DNA of 64,000 nucleotides from the NCBI GenBank assembly GCA_018340375.1, contig JAFFJZ010000051.1, positions 310,001 through 374,000 on the forward strand, written 5' to 3'. Below are positions 55,046-64,000 of the stretch, piece by piece. The position numbers and the translations under genes are program-made. Each line of letters opens with the position of its first letter. Within the stretch, counting starts at the first letter, position 1. The DNA is from Gonatopus flavifemur. Its lineage: Eukaryota > Arthropoda > Insecta > Hymenoptera > Dryinidae. The notes beneath the pieces were generated by a model that worked only from the letters and a program-made list of their open reading frames with translations, was not told the DNA's origin and made no database searches.

Positions 55046-56110
55046 CTTGGTCGGTATTCTTGTCGTATGCGGTCTACCGGGGTAGACCGCATGCTGCAGT
55101 GCATACGGTTGCTGTATGCGGTCTACCCCGGTAGACCGCAAGCTGCTTACTATATGCTTCTTGTATGGGGTCTACCCTGAGCAGAGTGCATACGATAAGG
55201 GTAAGGATTGTATTATGCGGTCTACCCCGGTGGGTGGGAAACGATCTCGATAAACTGCAGCATGCGTAAAGGCCTAAGCACACAAGCTACGTAAATGTGG
55301 ACGTAAGGAACGGAAGACTGCGCAGATGTCGTATATGGTTTCTGCGCATTCGTTCTTACGTTTACGTGATTTGTGTGTCTAGGCTTCAATGAAAAGCAGT
55401 TCGAGTGCAGGTAAAAATGCAGAGAAATAACAGTCTGGTACTTATGTGGAAGCACCGAAACTTGCTGAAATTTGAGTGGAGCAGGAGAATGAGAGGAATA
55501 GTGAAAAGAAAATGTTCCACAGAAATGAAAATAAATGAAAGAGAAAAAGAGAAAGAATAACGTTATCTACGACCGAATGGCAGCACATTGTACATTAAAG
55601 TGTTGGTACAAGAAGTACCTGGAATCCCACGACGTTATGAATGAAACAGTAAATATGTAGGAAACGTACGCGCGTGTATTCAATGAATTTTCGACAACTA
55701 CGTGTATGTGCGTACGTGTGCGTGTGAAGAATTTTCATCACAAACCGTTAGTCTCTTTTGAATGAAGTGAGAGTCAGGTATCAGTTCGGTTGTGAATTAT
55801 AGCAGTCGTGTTTGGAATACGTGTCCAGTAGCCGATGAAATGTGTCCACTAGTTTTCATTTCAGTTCCTGCAGTTCGTTTTCTGTACTACATGCCTGCTT
55901 CTTCTCCTATGCTTTGCCGCTTTCTCACGGTAGACCCCATACAACAGTCGTTACGGAAGCACCTTGCGGTCTGCCCAGGTAGACCCCATACTGCAACCGT
56001 CACCGTTGTCGTATGCACTCTATTTAGGGTAGACCTCATACAAGAAGCATATAGTAAGCACCTTGCGGTCTACCACAGTAGACCGCATACGACAAGAATA
56101 CCACTTGGTC
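55046..56110. mobile_element. Foldback element with GGTCTACC hairpins at both ends
   Basis: GGTATTCTTGTCGTATGCGG faces CCGCATACGACAAGAATACC. In each 200-base arm GCGGTCTACC or GGTAGACCGC (and GGGGTCTACC variants) occurs about six times, often as back-to-back palindromes such as GTCTACCCCGGTAGAC. The unpaired middle (about 55390-55900) has no recognisable gene. Confidence 0.65.
55268..55386. mobile_element. 119-bp hairpin MITE
   Basis: AGGCCTAAGCACACAAGCTA faces GATTTGTGTGTCTAGGCTT, with ACGTAAA, GTAAG and TGCGCA blocks pairing inside. Nested in the GGTCTACC element. Confidence 0.65.
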
Positions 56111-56843
56111 TGCCAAATCGCTTCTAAAATTTTTGTCCGATTCAGTTCAAATTTTACATGGAAAGGAATAATACAACAGAAATTACAACATTTTCTAGTG
56201 AATTGATAGTATCATGTCTCATCTCTTGGGGAATACTCTTCGAATGTAGAATAGAATATTACAACTGCATTAATTTTTACCACATTCGGTGAGAAAGCCT
56301 CTGAGACTGTCAGACAATTGTGACAACATTTGATAAAATAATACTATTTCACTACCTTCTTTTTCTCATTGTCACAGCATCTTTCTGATGCAATTTTGCA
56401 GACTGAGACGTACGGCCAATTCAAAAAGTGGTTTCGAGAAAAACGCATTTGGGATTTCACGTTTAATTTTGTTATTGTGAAAATAAATCAGGGTTCCCAC
56501 AGACCTGGAAAGTCAGGGAAAGTCAGTGAAAGTCAGGGAAATTGACTTTTAGTCATGGAAAGTCAGGGAACTTCATTTTTAGTCAGGGAAAGTCAGGGAA
56601 ATCGTCCTTTGGTCAGAAAAAATTTCCAAAATCATCAAATAGATGTGTGGAGAAAAAAGTATTTCTTTGAATTTAAGAAATGATGATTTGGATCGGTTCG
56701 AATGAATATTTCTTTGACAAAAATATCGTTTCCATGTACAGTTATTGTCACAAGTCCGGTAACAGTTCCAATGGAAACATCTTTATATGATATGTTATTG
56801 ATGTTATTTATCGGGTGATAGAAGAAACATATATGATGGTATA

Positions 56844-58165
56844 CGAGGTGTGTTCAAAAAGTAAGGTGACTTTGTATTTTTAAGAAAAAATATTTATTTA
56901 TTTATCAATATTTATGTTGTCCCCTTCAAAGTAATCCCCCTCAGATACAATACACTTATGCCAACGGTTTTTCCAATCCTCAAAGCACTTCTCATAAGCA
57001 CTTTTCGGTATAGCCTTGAGCTCTTCCAGCGATGCAGTCTTTATCTCTTCAATCGTTGCAAATCTCCGTCCTTTCATAGGTCTCTTTAGTTTTGGGAACA
57101 AGAAAAAGTCACATGGGGCCAAATCCGGTGAATATGGTGGCTGAGGCATGATTGTGGTGTTGTTTTTGGCCAAAAAATCTCTCACAAGCAAAGATGAGTG
57201 AGCAGGGGCATTATCGTGAGGCAAAAGCCATGAATTATTTTTCCACAATTCTGGACGTTTTCTTCGTATTGCTCCTCGCAAACGGCGCATAACTTCAAGA
57301 TAATACTGTTTATTGACCGTACGACCATATGGTAAGAACTCCTGATGCACCACGCCATGGTAGTCGAAGAAAACAGTGAGCAAAACTTTGACATTTGATC
57401 GAACTTGGCGTGCTTCTTTCGGTCTTGGCTTATCTAGGGTCTTCCATTGGGACGATTGGACTTTGGTTTCGACATCATAACCATATACCCATGATTCGTC
57501 ACCAGTTATGACCCTTTTGAGTAAATCTGGGTCGTCGTTGACGTCATTCAACAGTTCTTGAGCGATGCTCATGCGACGGTTCTTTTGGTCAAAATTTAGC
57601 AATTTCGGAACAAACTTCGCTGACACACGTCTCATGCCCAAAACGTTAGAAAAAATTTCATGGCACGAGCCAAGCGATAAACCAACATCCTCAGCAACTT
57701 CTCTGATAGTGATTCGACGATTTTCCAAAACAATTTTCTTCACTGCTTGAACGTTTTCATCAGTTGTTGACGTGCTTGGGCGTCCAGAGCGAGGCTCGTC
57801 ATTGGCATCTTCCCGGCCATCTTGGGAGAGTTTGTACCACTTGTAAACATTTTTTTTACTCAGAACAGTTTCACCGTATGCTACTGTTAACATTTTAAGT
57901 GTTTCGGAGCACTTTATTTTATTTTTTACACAAAATTTGATGCAAATCCTTTGATCCATATTTTTCGATAGCAAGAAATCGCCGAGCACGCAAAACACTT
58001 ATAACCTTTACGCCTCTCACAACCAAACAAAAAATGCTATACACTTGAAACTTGGTACAGATGTTCGGAGAGAGTGTGCCAACATAACAAAACAAAAAAA
58101 TCGATAATCGAAAGTACGTTGCCCGCGAAATTTGAAAAGTCACCTTACTTTTTGAACACACCTCG
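56844..58165 (-). mobile_element. Intact mariner element (1322 bp)
   Basis: CGAGGTGTGTTCAAAAAGTA faces TACTTTTTGAACACACCTCG exactly, with TA on both sides (56842-56843, 58166-58167). It contains one uninterrupted transposase. Short perfect TIRs and an open frame indicate a young, possibly mobile copy. Confidence 0.9.
56898..57959 (-). CDS. mariner DD34D transposase, intact
   Basis: 353 residues from the ATG at 57959 (MDQRICIKFCVKNKI); the frame is open 13 codons further upstream, but that part lacks family resemblance and lies in the 5' leader. Residues 1-110 form the two helix-turn-helix DNA-binding parts (YKWYKLSQDGREDANDEPRS and the ITIREVAEDVGLSLGS helix). The catalytic core shows VITGDESWVYGYD (first Asp, about 155), LLPHDNAPAHSS (second) and SPDLAPCDFFLFPKLKRP (third), with 34 residues between the last two. 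The C-terminus is CFEDWKNRWHKCIVSEGDYF, typical of this mariner group, which is often annotated as SETMAR-like. No missing residue is obvious, so it may be active and could also mobilise internally deleted relatives with compatible ends. Confidence 0.92.
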   Translation of the reverse strand: MDQRICIKFCVKNKIKCSETLKMLTVAYGETVLSKKNVYKWYKLSQDGREDANDEPRSGRPSTSTTDENVQAVKKIVLENRRITIREVAEDVGLSLGSCHEIFSNVLGMRRVSAKFVPKLLNFDQKNRRMSIAQELLNDVNDDPDLLKRVITGDESWVYGYDVETKVQSSQWKTLDKPRPKEARQVRSNVKVLLTVFFDYHGVVHQEFLPYGRTVNKQYYLEVMRRLRGAIRRKRPELWKNNSWLLPHDNAPAHSSLLVRDFLAKNNTTIMPQPPYSPDLAPCDFFLFPKLKRPMKGRRFATIEEIKTASLEELKAIPKSAYEKCFEDWKNRWHKCIVSEGDYFEGDNINIDK

Positions 58166-59429
58166 TACAGTTAAAGAAAAATTTTTTGAATTCATCAATA
58201 ATAACGTATTCAAAAATATTTCCGTCAGAACTGCTACCGAACTCGTGAAAACAACTATATGTACAATCCGCTCTCAGAATAGTACCGTGGACCTGTCTCT
58301 CACTCGAATGTATTTTCTTGTTGAAGTGAAAAAACACTGTTCATTACTATTCAGAGAGCGGATTGTAAATCAATGTATTATTCCAAAATAACAGCGAATA
58401 ATGAATTTTTTCACGTAATGAAGAAATATTCACTGTTTGCAAAGAAACCAGGTCCAAACGTCTATTTGAACTTATTCAAAGTACAATTTTTTAGATTCGA
58501 AGGAATACGTTTTTATGGAAGATGAAGTTCGGAAAATCTCAACATCATAATGTTTCCTCGAAGAAAAAAACACACGTGAGAAAGGAAGATATATGAATAA
58601 ATAGATGTGATTCGATACGAATTGTTGGATATAAAAAAAGTACCCTATTTCAAATACCAGACAGAACCGGGAAAAAAAATTTTCAGGCGGATTTTGATCG
58701 GTTTTTGTCCCATGCTAAATGATTCCAAATGTAACTTGGCAACATTTTTAACGGAATTCGACAGGTTTCATGTGCTTTTGTCTGGTTTGTACATCAAATG
58801 AGCACTGTTGTACAAACTAGACAAAAGCACACGAATCCGAACAAATGCGGGTCAAAAGTGTATAAGGATCTGGCCTGGCATTTTTAGAAGGGTGATGAGT
58901 TTGGAGAATAAGAAGGATCATTTTATTTCCATAAGAGAAATCCCAACTGCTTGGGGTTCTTACAGTGAATGTTGAAATTCTCCAGATATTAAGGGTGTTT
59001 CATGGTTGATTTTTCCCCTAGGAAACAAATAGATCGTTCCAATCATTTTACGTCACTCATATTCACTCAATTAAATTGATCTTCAGATAAAAAAATTCAG
59101 GATCAATCACCTCACACAGCCCAGAAGTTTGAAAAGAATTCTTGAGAGTTCATAATCAATTCTTTGAATCCCATTTGAACTCTTAATGAACTCTTTTTGA
59201 ACTGGTATACTGTATAGGAGAGAATCCTGCTCTGGTCTCAAAGTACTTGAAGACGGGTTACGTTCGTTATTCGTTATTACGTTCGTTGAATGTTTTTACC
59301 TGTTCACTGTTTTTATATTAATTTTATTTGAGGAGACGATTATTTTTGTTGTATATGTACTGTAATTCTATGGCTTTCTTCTAAGAGGAGAATTTGTACT
59401 GAATTTCGTGCATTTTACTTTAGCACATG
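58166..59429. other. Gene-free stretch with two short hairpins
   Basis: TACAATCCGCTCTCAGAATA (58261) faces TATTCAGAGAGCGGATTGTA, and CATGTGCTTTTGTCTGGTTT (58769) faces its near-complement about 50 bases later. At 59110-59215 CACACAGCCCAGAAGTTTG is a degenerate relative of the AGCACAC-ended MITEs. No coding frame is supported. Confidence 0.45.
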
Positions 59430-60918
59430 GAACATATGGGTCATTCCATATCAGATTCACAACTAAAATTTCAATTTCAACGAAACTTTTTTCTCGCGTT
59501 CTAGAAAGGAAAATAATCGATACGTATTTTTTAATTTTGATCGGATACCTTCCATTTTCGAGATACGATTTTTCAAAGTTTTGGAGTTGAAAAAATCGAA
59601 CATTTTTCCATCTCTGATACTGAAAAAAGCTTTGGATGTGGAAAAAACTTTCGAATTACAAAAATTTGTATTTTATGCGATCTCACGAACTAGATGAATG
59701 AAATAAATTTTTTTTGTTATTTGACCCATTTATTTTGCGAATGTTAGAAATAAATTCAAGTTCCAAAAAAAGACATGCTTGAAATTAATGTCTCCATACT
59801 GTAATTTTTCATCACTCCCCATAGAATGTCTCATAAAAATTTCAAAGTGGACAGCTCAATAGTTTTTGAGATATGATTCATAACGTAGAACCACATCGGC
59901 TTCAAGCGCGGAAAATTGCATCGTTCACACTGAAGTGTTCGTTGCCGAGCGCGTGTCAACATGTTTACATGAATTTATTTCTAAACATCGACAAATCCCA
60001 CACAGCACAGAAGTTGAAGGAGAACTCTTAAGAATTCATATGGAATTTTTCAAGTCCCAGTTGAATTCTTCAGGATCTATTCCTGATTTGGTGTGCTGTA
60101 TGCAATGTGAGTTTATAAATTTACATATTTCGTGCATTCTCTTACACAGTATGTTTGCTTATATGCGTTTGTGTAAGGATAACTCCATTCATTCCGGATA
60201 TAGACATAAGTACGGGTATGGTATAACAATTCGAACCATAAAATATTTATACACCTCGGTAAGGAAAAACAGTTCAACAAAAGTTTTAGTTAGAACAAAA
60301 CGTTCAGTGATTTTAGCCAGAGTGTCAGTATAGTCCAGCGTTAAAAAATAATTGTAGTAATCTATACTACAAAATTCTCTCCGTGTATAAACATGTTGAC
60401 ACGCGCTCGACAATGAACACTTCAGTGTGAACGATGCAATTTTCCGCGCTTGAAGCCGATGTGGTTCTACGTTATGAATCATATCTCAAAAACTATTGAG
60501 ATGTCCACTTTGAAATTTTTATGAGACATTCTATGGGGAGTGATGAAAAATTACATTATGGAAAAATTAATTTCAAACATGTCTTTTTTTTAGAACTTGA
60601 ATTTTTTTCCAACATTCGCAAAATAAATGGGTTAAATAACAAAAAAAAATTTATTTCATACATCTAGTTCGTGAGATCGCACAAAATACAAATTCTTGTG
60701 ATTCGAAAGTTTTTCCCAAATCCAAAGGCTTTTTAAATATCAGGGATGAAAAAATGTTCGACTTTTTCAACTCCAAAAATCGTATCTCGAAAATGGAAGG
60801 CATTCGATCAAAATGAAAAAATACGTATCGATTATTTTCCTTCCTAGAATGCGAGAAAAAAGTTCTGTTGAAATTAAAGTTTTAGTTGTAAATATGATAT
60901 GGAATGACCCATATGTTC
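59430..60918. mobile_element. 1.5 kb foldback with GGGTCATTCCATAT ends
   Basis: GAACATATGGGTCATTCCAT faces ATGGAATGACCCATATGTTC. Arms of about 550 bases pair through TTTCTCGCGTTCTAGAAAGG, ATACGATTTTTCAAAG-type and AACCACATCGGCTTCAAGCG blocks to a centre at about 59990-60380. A smaller AGCACAC-ended MITE is nested at 59999-60107. A CTCCGTGTA string at 60371-60379 may be a stray CAC-family end. Confidence 0.75.
59999..60107. mobile_element. Small AGCACAG/TGTGCTG-ended MITE
   Basis: CACACAGCACAGAAGTTGAA faces CCTGATTTGGTGTGCTGTAT, with AATTC blocks inside. Similar to 33195-33480. Confidence 0.5.
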
Positions 60919-61400
60919 ATAATTATACATTATGCTCTACTGAAACAGTTTTATTCATACTTTCACTCATTTAACATCAGATTGATAATTTATTTTCGTT
61001 CCAATTAAACGTATTGTACAATAATTATTCTTGCTAAAATGTGTGATACAAATTTTTGAGTTCAGTTCTGAAATGAAAAGTGAAGTTTGTTTCATTATTC
61101 ACATTTCATATGTGAATCAATTTTTGAATGTATTCTTTTATGTTCCTCTACAATAAGAACATTCTGTTCTCTTGATTTTCTATAAGAGAAAGTTCCAAAG
61201 TTTCAAGTTGAAGTTTTTGTTAAATCATTTATTTGTGACCGCAAATATACCAAATCCTTATAAAAACAGTTTGAGTACATGTCCTTCATTTTTTTTCCTT
61301 TTGATCTGATACTCTATTCGATGGTTATATGCGTAGTTTTAATTTCGTAATTTCGTAGTTTCGTTCATTACAGGCAATCGACTATGTTTATATATTATTT
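60919..61400. other. No recognisable gene
   Basis: AT-rich sequence without coding frame or clear repeat. Confidence 0.35.
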
Positions 61401-61414
61401 ATCTCTTCCTATAC

Positions 61415-61505
61415 AACAAAAATCTCCTGGCGAAATCCTCAGGATATCCTGGACATGCTGCAACATGCCCAGGATTTCCTGAGGATGTCGCCAGAAAATT
61501 TGTGC
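61415..61505. repeat. 90-bp hairpin MITE
   Basis: CTCCTGGCGAAATCCTCAGG faces CCTGAGGATGTCGCCAGAAA with CATGCTGCAACATG at the tip. Confidence 0.65.
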
Positions 61506-61792
61506 CGTGTGAGTTACTACGCAGGCATTGTATCACCTTCCATGATTTGCATGTTGCCTATTTTCACGAATCAAATGGTCATGGAAATTCTCCCAAATAG
61601 GTCATGGGAAGTCAGGGAAATTCTTGAAAAAGTCAGGGAAAGTCAGGAAAACTTAGTTTGAAAATTTTGTGGGAACCCTGTAAATGTTTTTTGTGACTTT
61701 GACATGGGTAATGAATGTGTACATAGGCCATTCTACCGAAGTTTGTCATTATTCTAGAACTATGATTATTCTTTCGAATATCTTCTATTTTC

Positions 61793-62128
61793 AATATAAT
61801 AGTATTTTTCCCACACCTGCACGGAAAGTTGATGTTTTCTGACCTCTTTTGAGGGGAGAAAGTGCTGAATTCCAAGCGAATGTGTGACAGCGGGAGGAAA
61901 ATACAAACTATCTTTTCGTTCTGAAATATGCATATGAGTATTTTATATGCAATTAAACAGACGATTTTCACTTTCCTTGCAGTTGTGGGAGAAAATAGTA
62001 TGTTCACCTCGGGAAGAAGTGGGAAATTTCCACTCGTGTGATTGTCTCCCTCGCCGTCGGCTCGGGAAGACAAACTTCACACTCGTCGGAAATTTCCCAC
62101 TTTCCCCCCTTGATGAACAATATACTAT
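61793..62128. mobile_element. Second member of the GCAAGG/ATAGTAT foldback family
   Basis: AATAGTATTTTTCCCACACC faces GGAGAAAATAGTATG, with the same GAATTCCAAGCGAATGTG, AAACTATCTTTTCGTTCTGA and TTCACTTTCCTTGCAG blocks as 2065-2451, but only one arm of the inner foldback. It is followed (61995-62128) by an ATAGTATGTTCA foldback containing a CACACTCGT palindrome that is absent from the 2.5 kb copy. Confidence 0.65.
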
Positions 62129-62205
62129 TCCTCTCTCTCTTTATATTACATTCATTGAATTCTGAAGAGGGCCAAAAAGTTTTCGCATTTTACTAAAGTA
62201 TCTAT

Positions 62206-63053
62206 AAGTGAAGGAGGAAATTCAATCGAAATTACAGATTCAGGGAGAAAATATAAGTATGTTGAGATTCGCGGATGACATAGCTATATTGGCCACGAGT
62301 AGTACTGAGTTAGAAAATATTCTCAACACCATGAGAACAATATTATTGGAAAACTATTGTATGAATATAAATAAAGACAAAACAAAATTCATGATGTGTA
62401 CAGCAGCGAAAACAGCTAGAAGAACGAGAATCAAAATAGATACCGAGACAATTGAACAGGTGAAAGAATTCAAATATCTAGGAAGCATAATTACAGAGAA
62501 CGGCAAAAGCGAAAGAGATATAAGAGCAAGAATAGCACAAAGGAAACAGGCTTTTTATCAAAAGAGACAGTTATTATGCTCAAAAAATATAAGCTTGGAA
62601 GTAAGGAAGAAATTCTTGAAAAGTTACGTTTGGAGCACAGCATTATATGGTTGCGAAACTTGGACAATGGGGAAAACTGATCAACGAAGACTTGAAGCTT
62701 TTGAAATGTGGTGTTATAGGAGGATGCTCAGAATAAAATGGATAGACAAAGTCAAAAATGAAGAAGTACTCGAGCAGATAAATGAAGAAAGAAATCTTTT
62801 GAAACACATCGTGAAAAGGAGAAGCAATCTTATAGGACACACATTACGGCATGAGAGTTTATTGAAAACAATATTGGAAGGGAAAATGAATGGTAAAACT
62901 GGTAAAGGTAGACCTAGAGCAAGTTATATGAAGCAAATCGTACAAGACAAGGGATGTAGTAGATATGTAGAAATTAAACGTTTGGCGGATAATAGACAGG
63001 GGTGGAGGGTTTCATCAAACCAGTCGTAAGACTGATTACTTCATGATGATGAT
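62206..63053 (+). mobile_element. 5'-truncated RTE-like copy with target duplication
   Basis: Carries the last 273 codons and the tail of the LINE at 25401-28754. AAAGTATCTAT lies outside both ends (62195-62205, 63054-63064). The tail is again a TCATGATGATGAT run. 5' truncation with a short duplication is the normal outcome of incomplete LINE reverse transcription. Confidence 0.88.
62208..63029 (+). pseudogene. RTE-like reverse transcriptase, C-terminal 273 residues
   Basis: Starts within the RT domain at VKEEIQSKLQIQ, keeps the catalytic RFADDIAILA, and is open to the natural stop. It differs from the full-length protein at only three positions that I can find (N for T, R for G and E for G), so the two copies come from nearly the same source. 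With no start codon, endonuclease or N-terminal RT motifs it is not functional. Confidence 0.85.
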
Positions 63054-63127
63054 AAAGTATCTATTATCTACCCACTGTGGCCATAAGAAATTCACATGAT
63101 CGTCGCTTCCTTCGCGAATATTAATTG

Positions 63128-63550
63128 AGGTGCCGGGAAGAATAACTCGCTTAGCACTCGGAACGCATCACAAATTTGATCCAAACGGTCCCGTCGGAGG
63201 TCGAAAAAAAAAGTCGAAATTTTGAAAATTAAAGAATCCTAGGTCATAGAGCTTGAAAAAACAAGGTGAGTGCAGTGATGCCAGCATTTGGTTGACCGAG
63301 TCGATTTTCCCTCTTCATCACATCTGTCCGTATAGAAATGTCACACACACACAATCAAACCTCAGACAAAATAAATTTGATTGTATACAGCGTAATGGAG
63401 GGGGAAAATCGACTCGGTCGACCAAATGCTGGCATCACTGGGTTAGTGTCCTTCTACCATTTTTTTCTAGGGTAAATAGTTTTCGAGAAAAAAACTGCAC
63501 ATTTTTTCATACCAAAAATCAATGTTTTCATACATTGAATTCGTTGGGAT
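63128..63550 (+). repeat. Diverged terminal block of the 5.6 kb transposon family, split by a MITE
   Basis: From TTAATTGAGGTGCCGGGAAG the sequence follows the 7151 TIR: AACTCGCTTAGCACTCGGAA, AACGGTCCCGTCGGAGGTCG, GTCGAAATTTTG, GGTCATAGAGCTTGAAAAA, then the MITE 63273-63440, then TTAGTGTCC, AGTTTTCGAGAAAAAAA and CATACCAAAAATCAATG. No gene remains. Confidence 0.6.
63273..63440. mobile_element. hAT-type MITE (CAGTGATGCCAG ends)
   Basis: CAGTGATGCCAGCATTTGGT faces ACCAAATGCTGGCATCACTG exactly, and GTCGATTTTCCC faces GGGAAAATCGAC. GGTGAGTG and GGTTAGTG (7 of 8 equal) flank it. Sister of 39748-39909. Confidence 0.8.
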
Positions 63551-63780
63551 TCTGGGCTTCCGGTGAGATGGCGGTGAGGGTATGACGGGCAGTGCGTGGC
63601 GGAGAGTAATAAATAAAGGAAAAAGAAAAGTAAGGAGGGTCGGTGGACAAAAGTGTGCGAAGTGGAAGAGGAAGTAAGAAGTGGTGTTTGTTGGAAAAAA
63701 TTGAGTGGCAGAGAGACAAAGGAGAGGCAGAAGGAGAGAGTTAAATTGGGAGTCAATTTAGTGAAACACGAGGACGTGAG
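63551..63780 (+). other. Purine-rich leader before a possible LINE ORF1
   Basis: G- and A-rich, unlike the AT-rich neighbours, with many AGGAG and GGAGAG words. Composition matches the frame that follows, so it may be the 5' UTR of the same element. The minus-strand frames here are complements of purine-rich sequence. Confidence 0.35.
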
Positions 63781-64000
63781 ATGGAGAGAGAGGAGGTGAG
63801 GAGATTGGTGGAAGAGGAGGTAGAAAGGAGGATGAGGCAAAAAGCCGGAGAATGGGAGAAGAAATTGAAAGAGGAATGTAAAAGGAGTGAAATGAGTTTT
63901 TTGGAAAACTTGAGGGAAGAAATAAGAAGAAGATTGGGTGAGGTAAAGGAAGACAGAGAAGGAACGGAAAAAGAAGAAGTGCTGCCACCTAGGGAGAGCG
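63781..64000 (+). CDS. Start of a charged coiled-coil protein, possible LINE ORF1 (partial)
   Basis: From the ATG at 63781 the frame stays open to the window edge (73 codons) and reads MEREEVRRLVEEEVERRMRQ, KAGEWEKKLKEECKRSEMSF, LENLREEIRRRLGEVKEDRE and on to LPPRES. It is almost wholly Glu, Arg, Lys and Leu with heptad-like spacing, as expected of a coiled coil. Such a protein after a purine-rich leader recalls ORF1 of R1/I/Jockey-type LINEs, but no zinc knuckle or other defining motif lies inside the window. It may equally be a host coiled-coil exon or low-complexity chance. Confidence 0.4.
   Translation, partial: MEREEVRRLVEEEVERRMRQKAGEWEKKLKEECKRSEMSFLENLREEIRRRLGEVKEDREGTEKEEVLPPRES

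Larger units (their letters stand above)
56489..61680. mobile_element. 5.2 kb element with CAGGGTTCCCACA ends and AAAGTCAGGG subterminal repeats
   Basis: CAGGGTTCCCACAGACCTGG at the left and TTTTGTGGGAACCCTG at the right are inverted, both followed inward by several GTCAGGGAAA copies. TAAAT lies directly outside each end (56484-56488, 61681-61685). No transposase of its own is visible; the interior is occupied by an intact mariner, a 1.5 kb foldback and smaller hairpins. The superfamily is unclear: a 5-bp duplication is unusual for hAT. Confidence 0.6.

Noticed and set aside
1..64000. An integrated virus, toxin gene or bacterial operon
   Set aside because: No capsid, polymerase other than the LINE reverse transcriptase, toxin motif or operon-like gene spacing is visible anywhere in the window.

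Overview
The window looks like a stretch of AT-rich insect-type nuclear DNA. It carries mariner and piggyBac transposases, an RTE-like LINE, many hAT- and Tc1-type short elements, a spliceosomal-looking intron inside a transposase relic, and dense foldback repeats. Order and species cannot be read from it. I find no convincing host protein-coding gene. Nearly every long reading frame belongs to a mobile element or is read through a palindrome.

Layout. 0-7.1 kb: a TTAA-flanked piggyBac-type MITE, a TATGTAGCATCGAGC minisatellite, foldback MITEs, an AAAGTCAGGG-type repeat, and a 2 kb DD41D Tc1/mariner element with long inverted repeats and an intact transposase. 7.15-12.74 kb: a 5.6 kb element with 1.14 kb terminal inverted repeats around a transposase-like gene that has one frameshift and one stop. 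13-24 kb: a 244-bp tandem array, CAC-ended foldback elements, hAT and piggyBac fragments, nested foldbacks and a broken zinc-finger gene. 25.4-28.75 kb: a full-length RTE-like LINE with an open 994-residue frame and an 11-bp target duplication. 28.8-41 kb: gene-free repeats, including a 0.8 kb inverted duplication whose left arm carries a hAT-like insertion, and a cluster of CAC-ended foldbacks. 41.8-50.65 kb: an about 450-bp inverted-repeat transposon with a broken multi-exon transposase-like gene, itself filled by at least five other elements, including a mariner. 51-56 kb: MITEs, palindromes and an internally deleted mariner. 56.5-61.7 kb: an element ending in CAGGGTTCCCAC that hosts an intact mariner. 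61.8-64 kb: a MITE, a 5'-truncated RTE copy, a TIR relic and the start of a possible LINE ORF1.

The most interesting signal is not one gene. It is a set of at least twelve foldback elements that end in CAC-G-type termini, mostly followed by an A-rich run. Eleven of the twelve have matching 2-bp flanks. Several carry their own private short motif repeated in both orientations. A tandem duplication at 15.76-16.97 kb preserves the empty site of one of them and so fixes its boundaries and its TA duplication. Two further empty sites (for a hAT-like element at 34.7 kb and a TA-inserting element at 45 kb) can be read from the second arm of the inverted repeats in which those elements sit.

Recent activity is suggested by the open RTE-like LINE with its near-identical truncated relative, by the intact mariner at 56.8-58.2 kb, and by the intact DD41D frame. 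The other transposases are decayed. All family names rest on motif recognition by eye; no database was searched.
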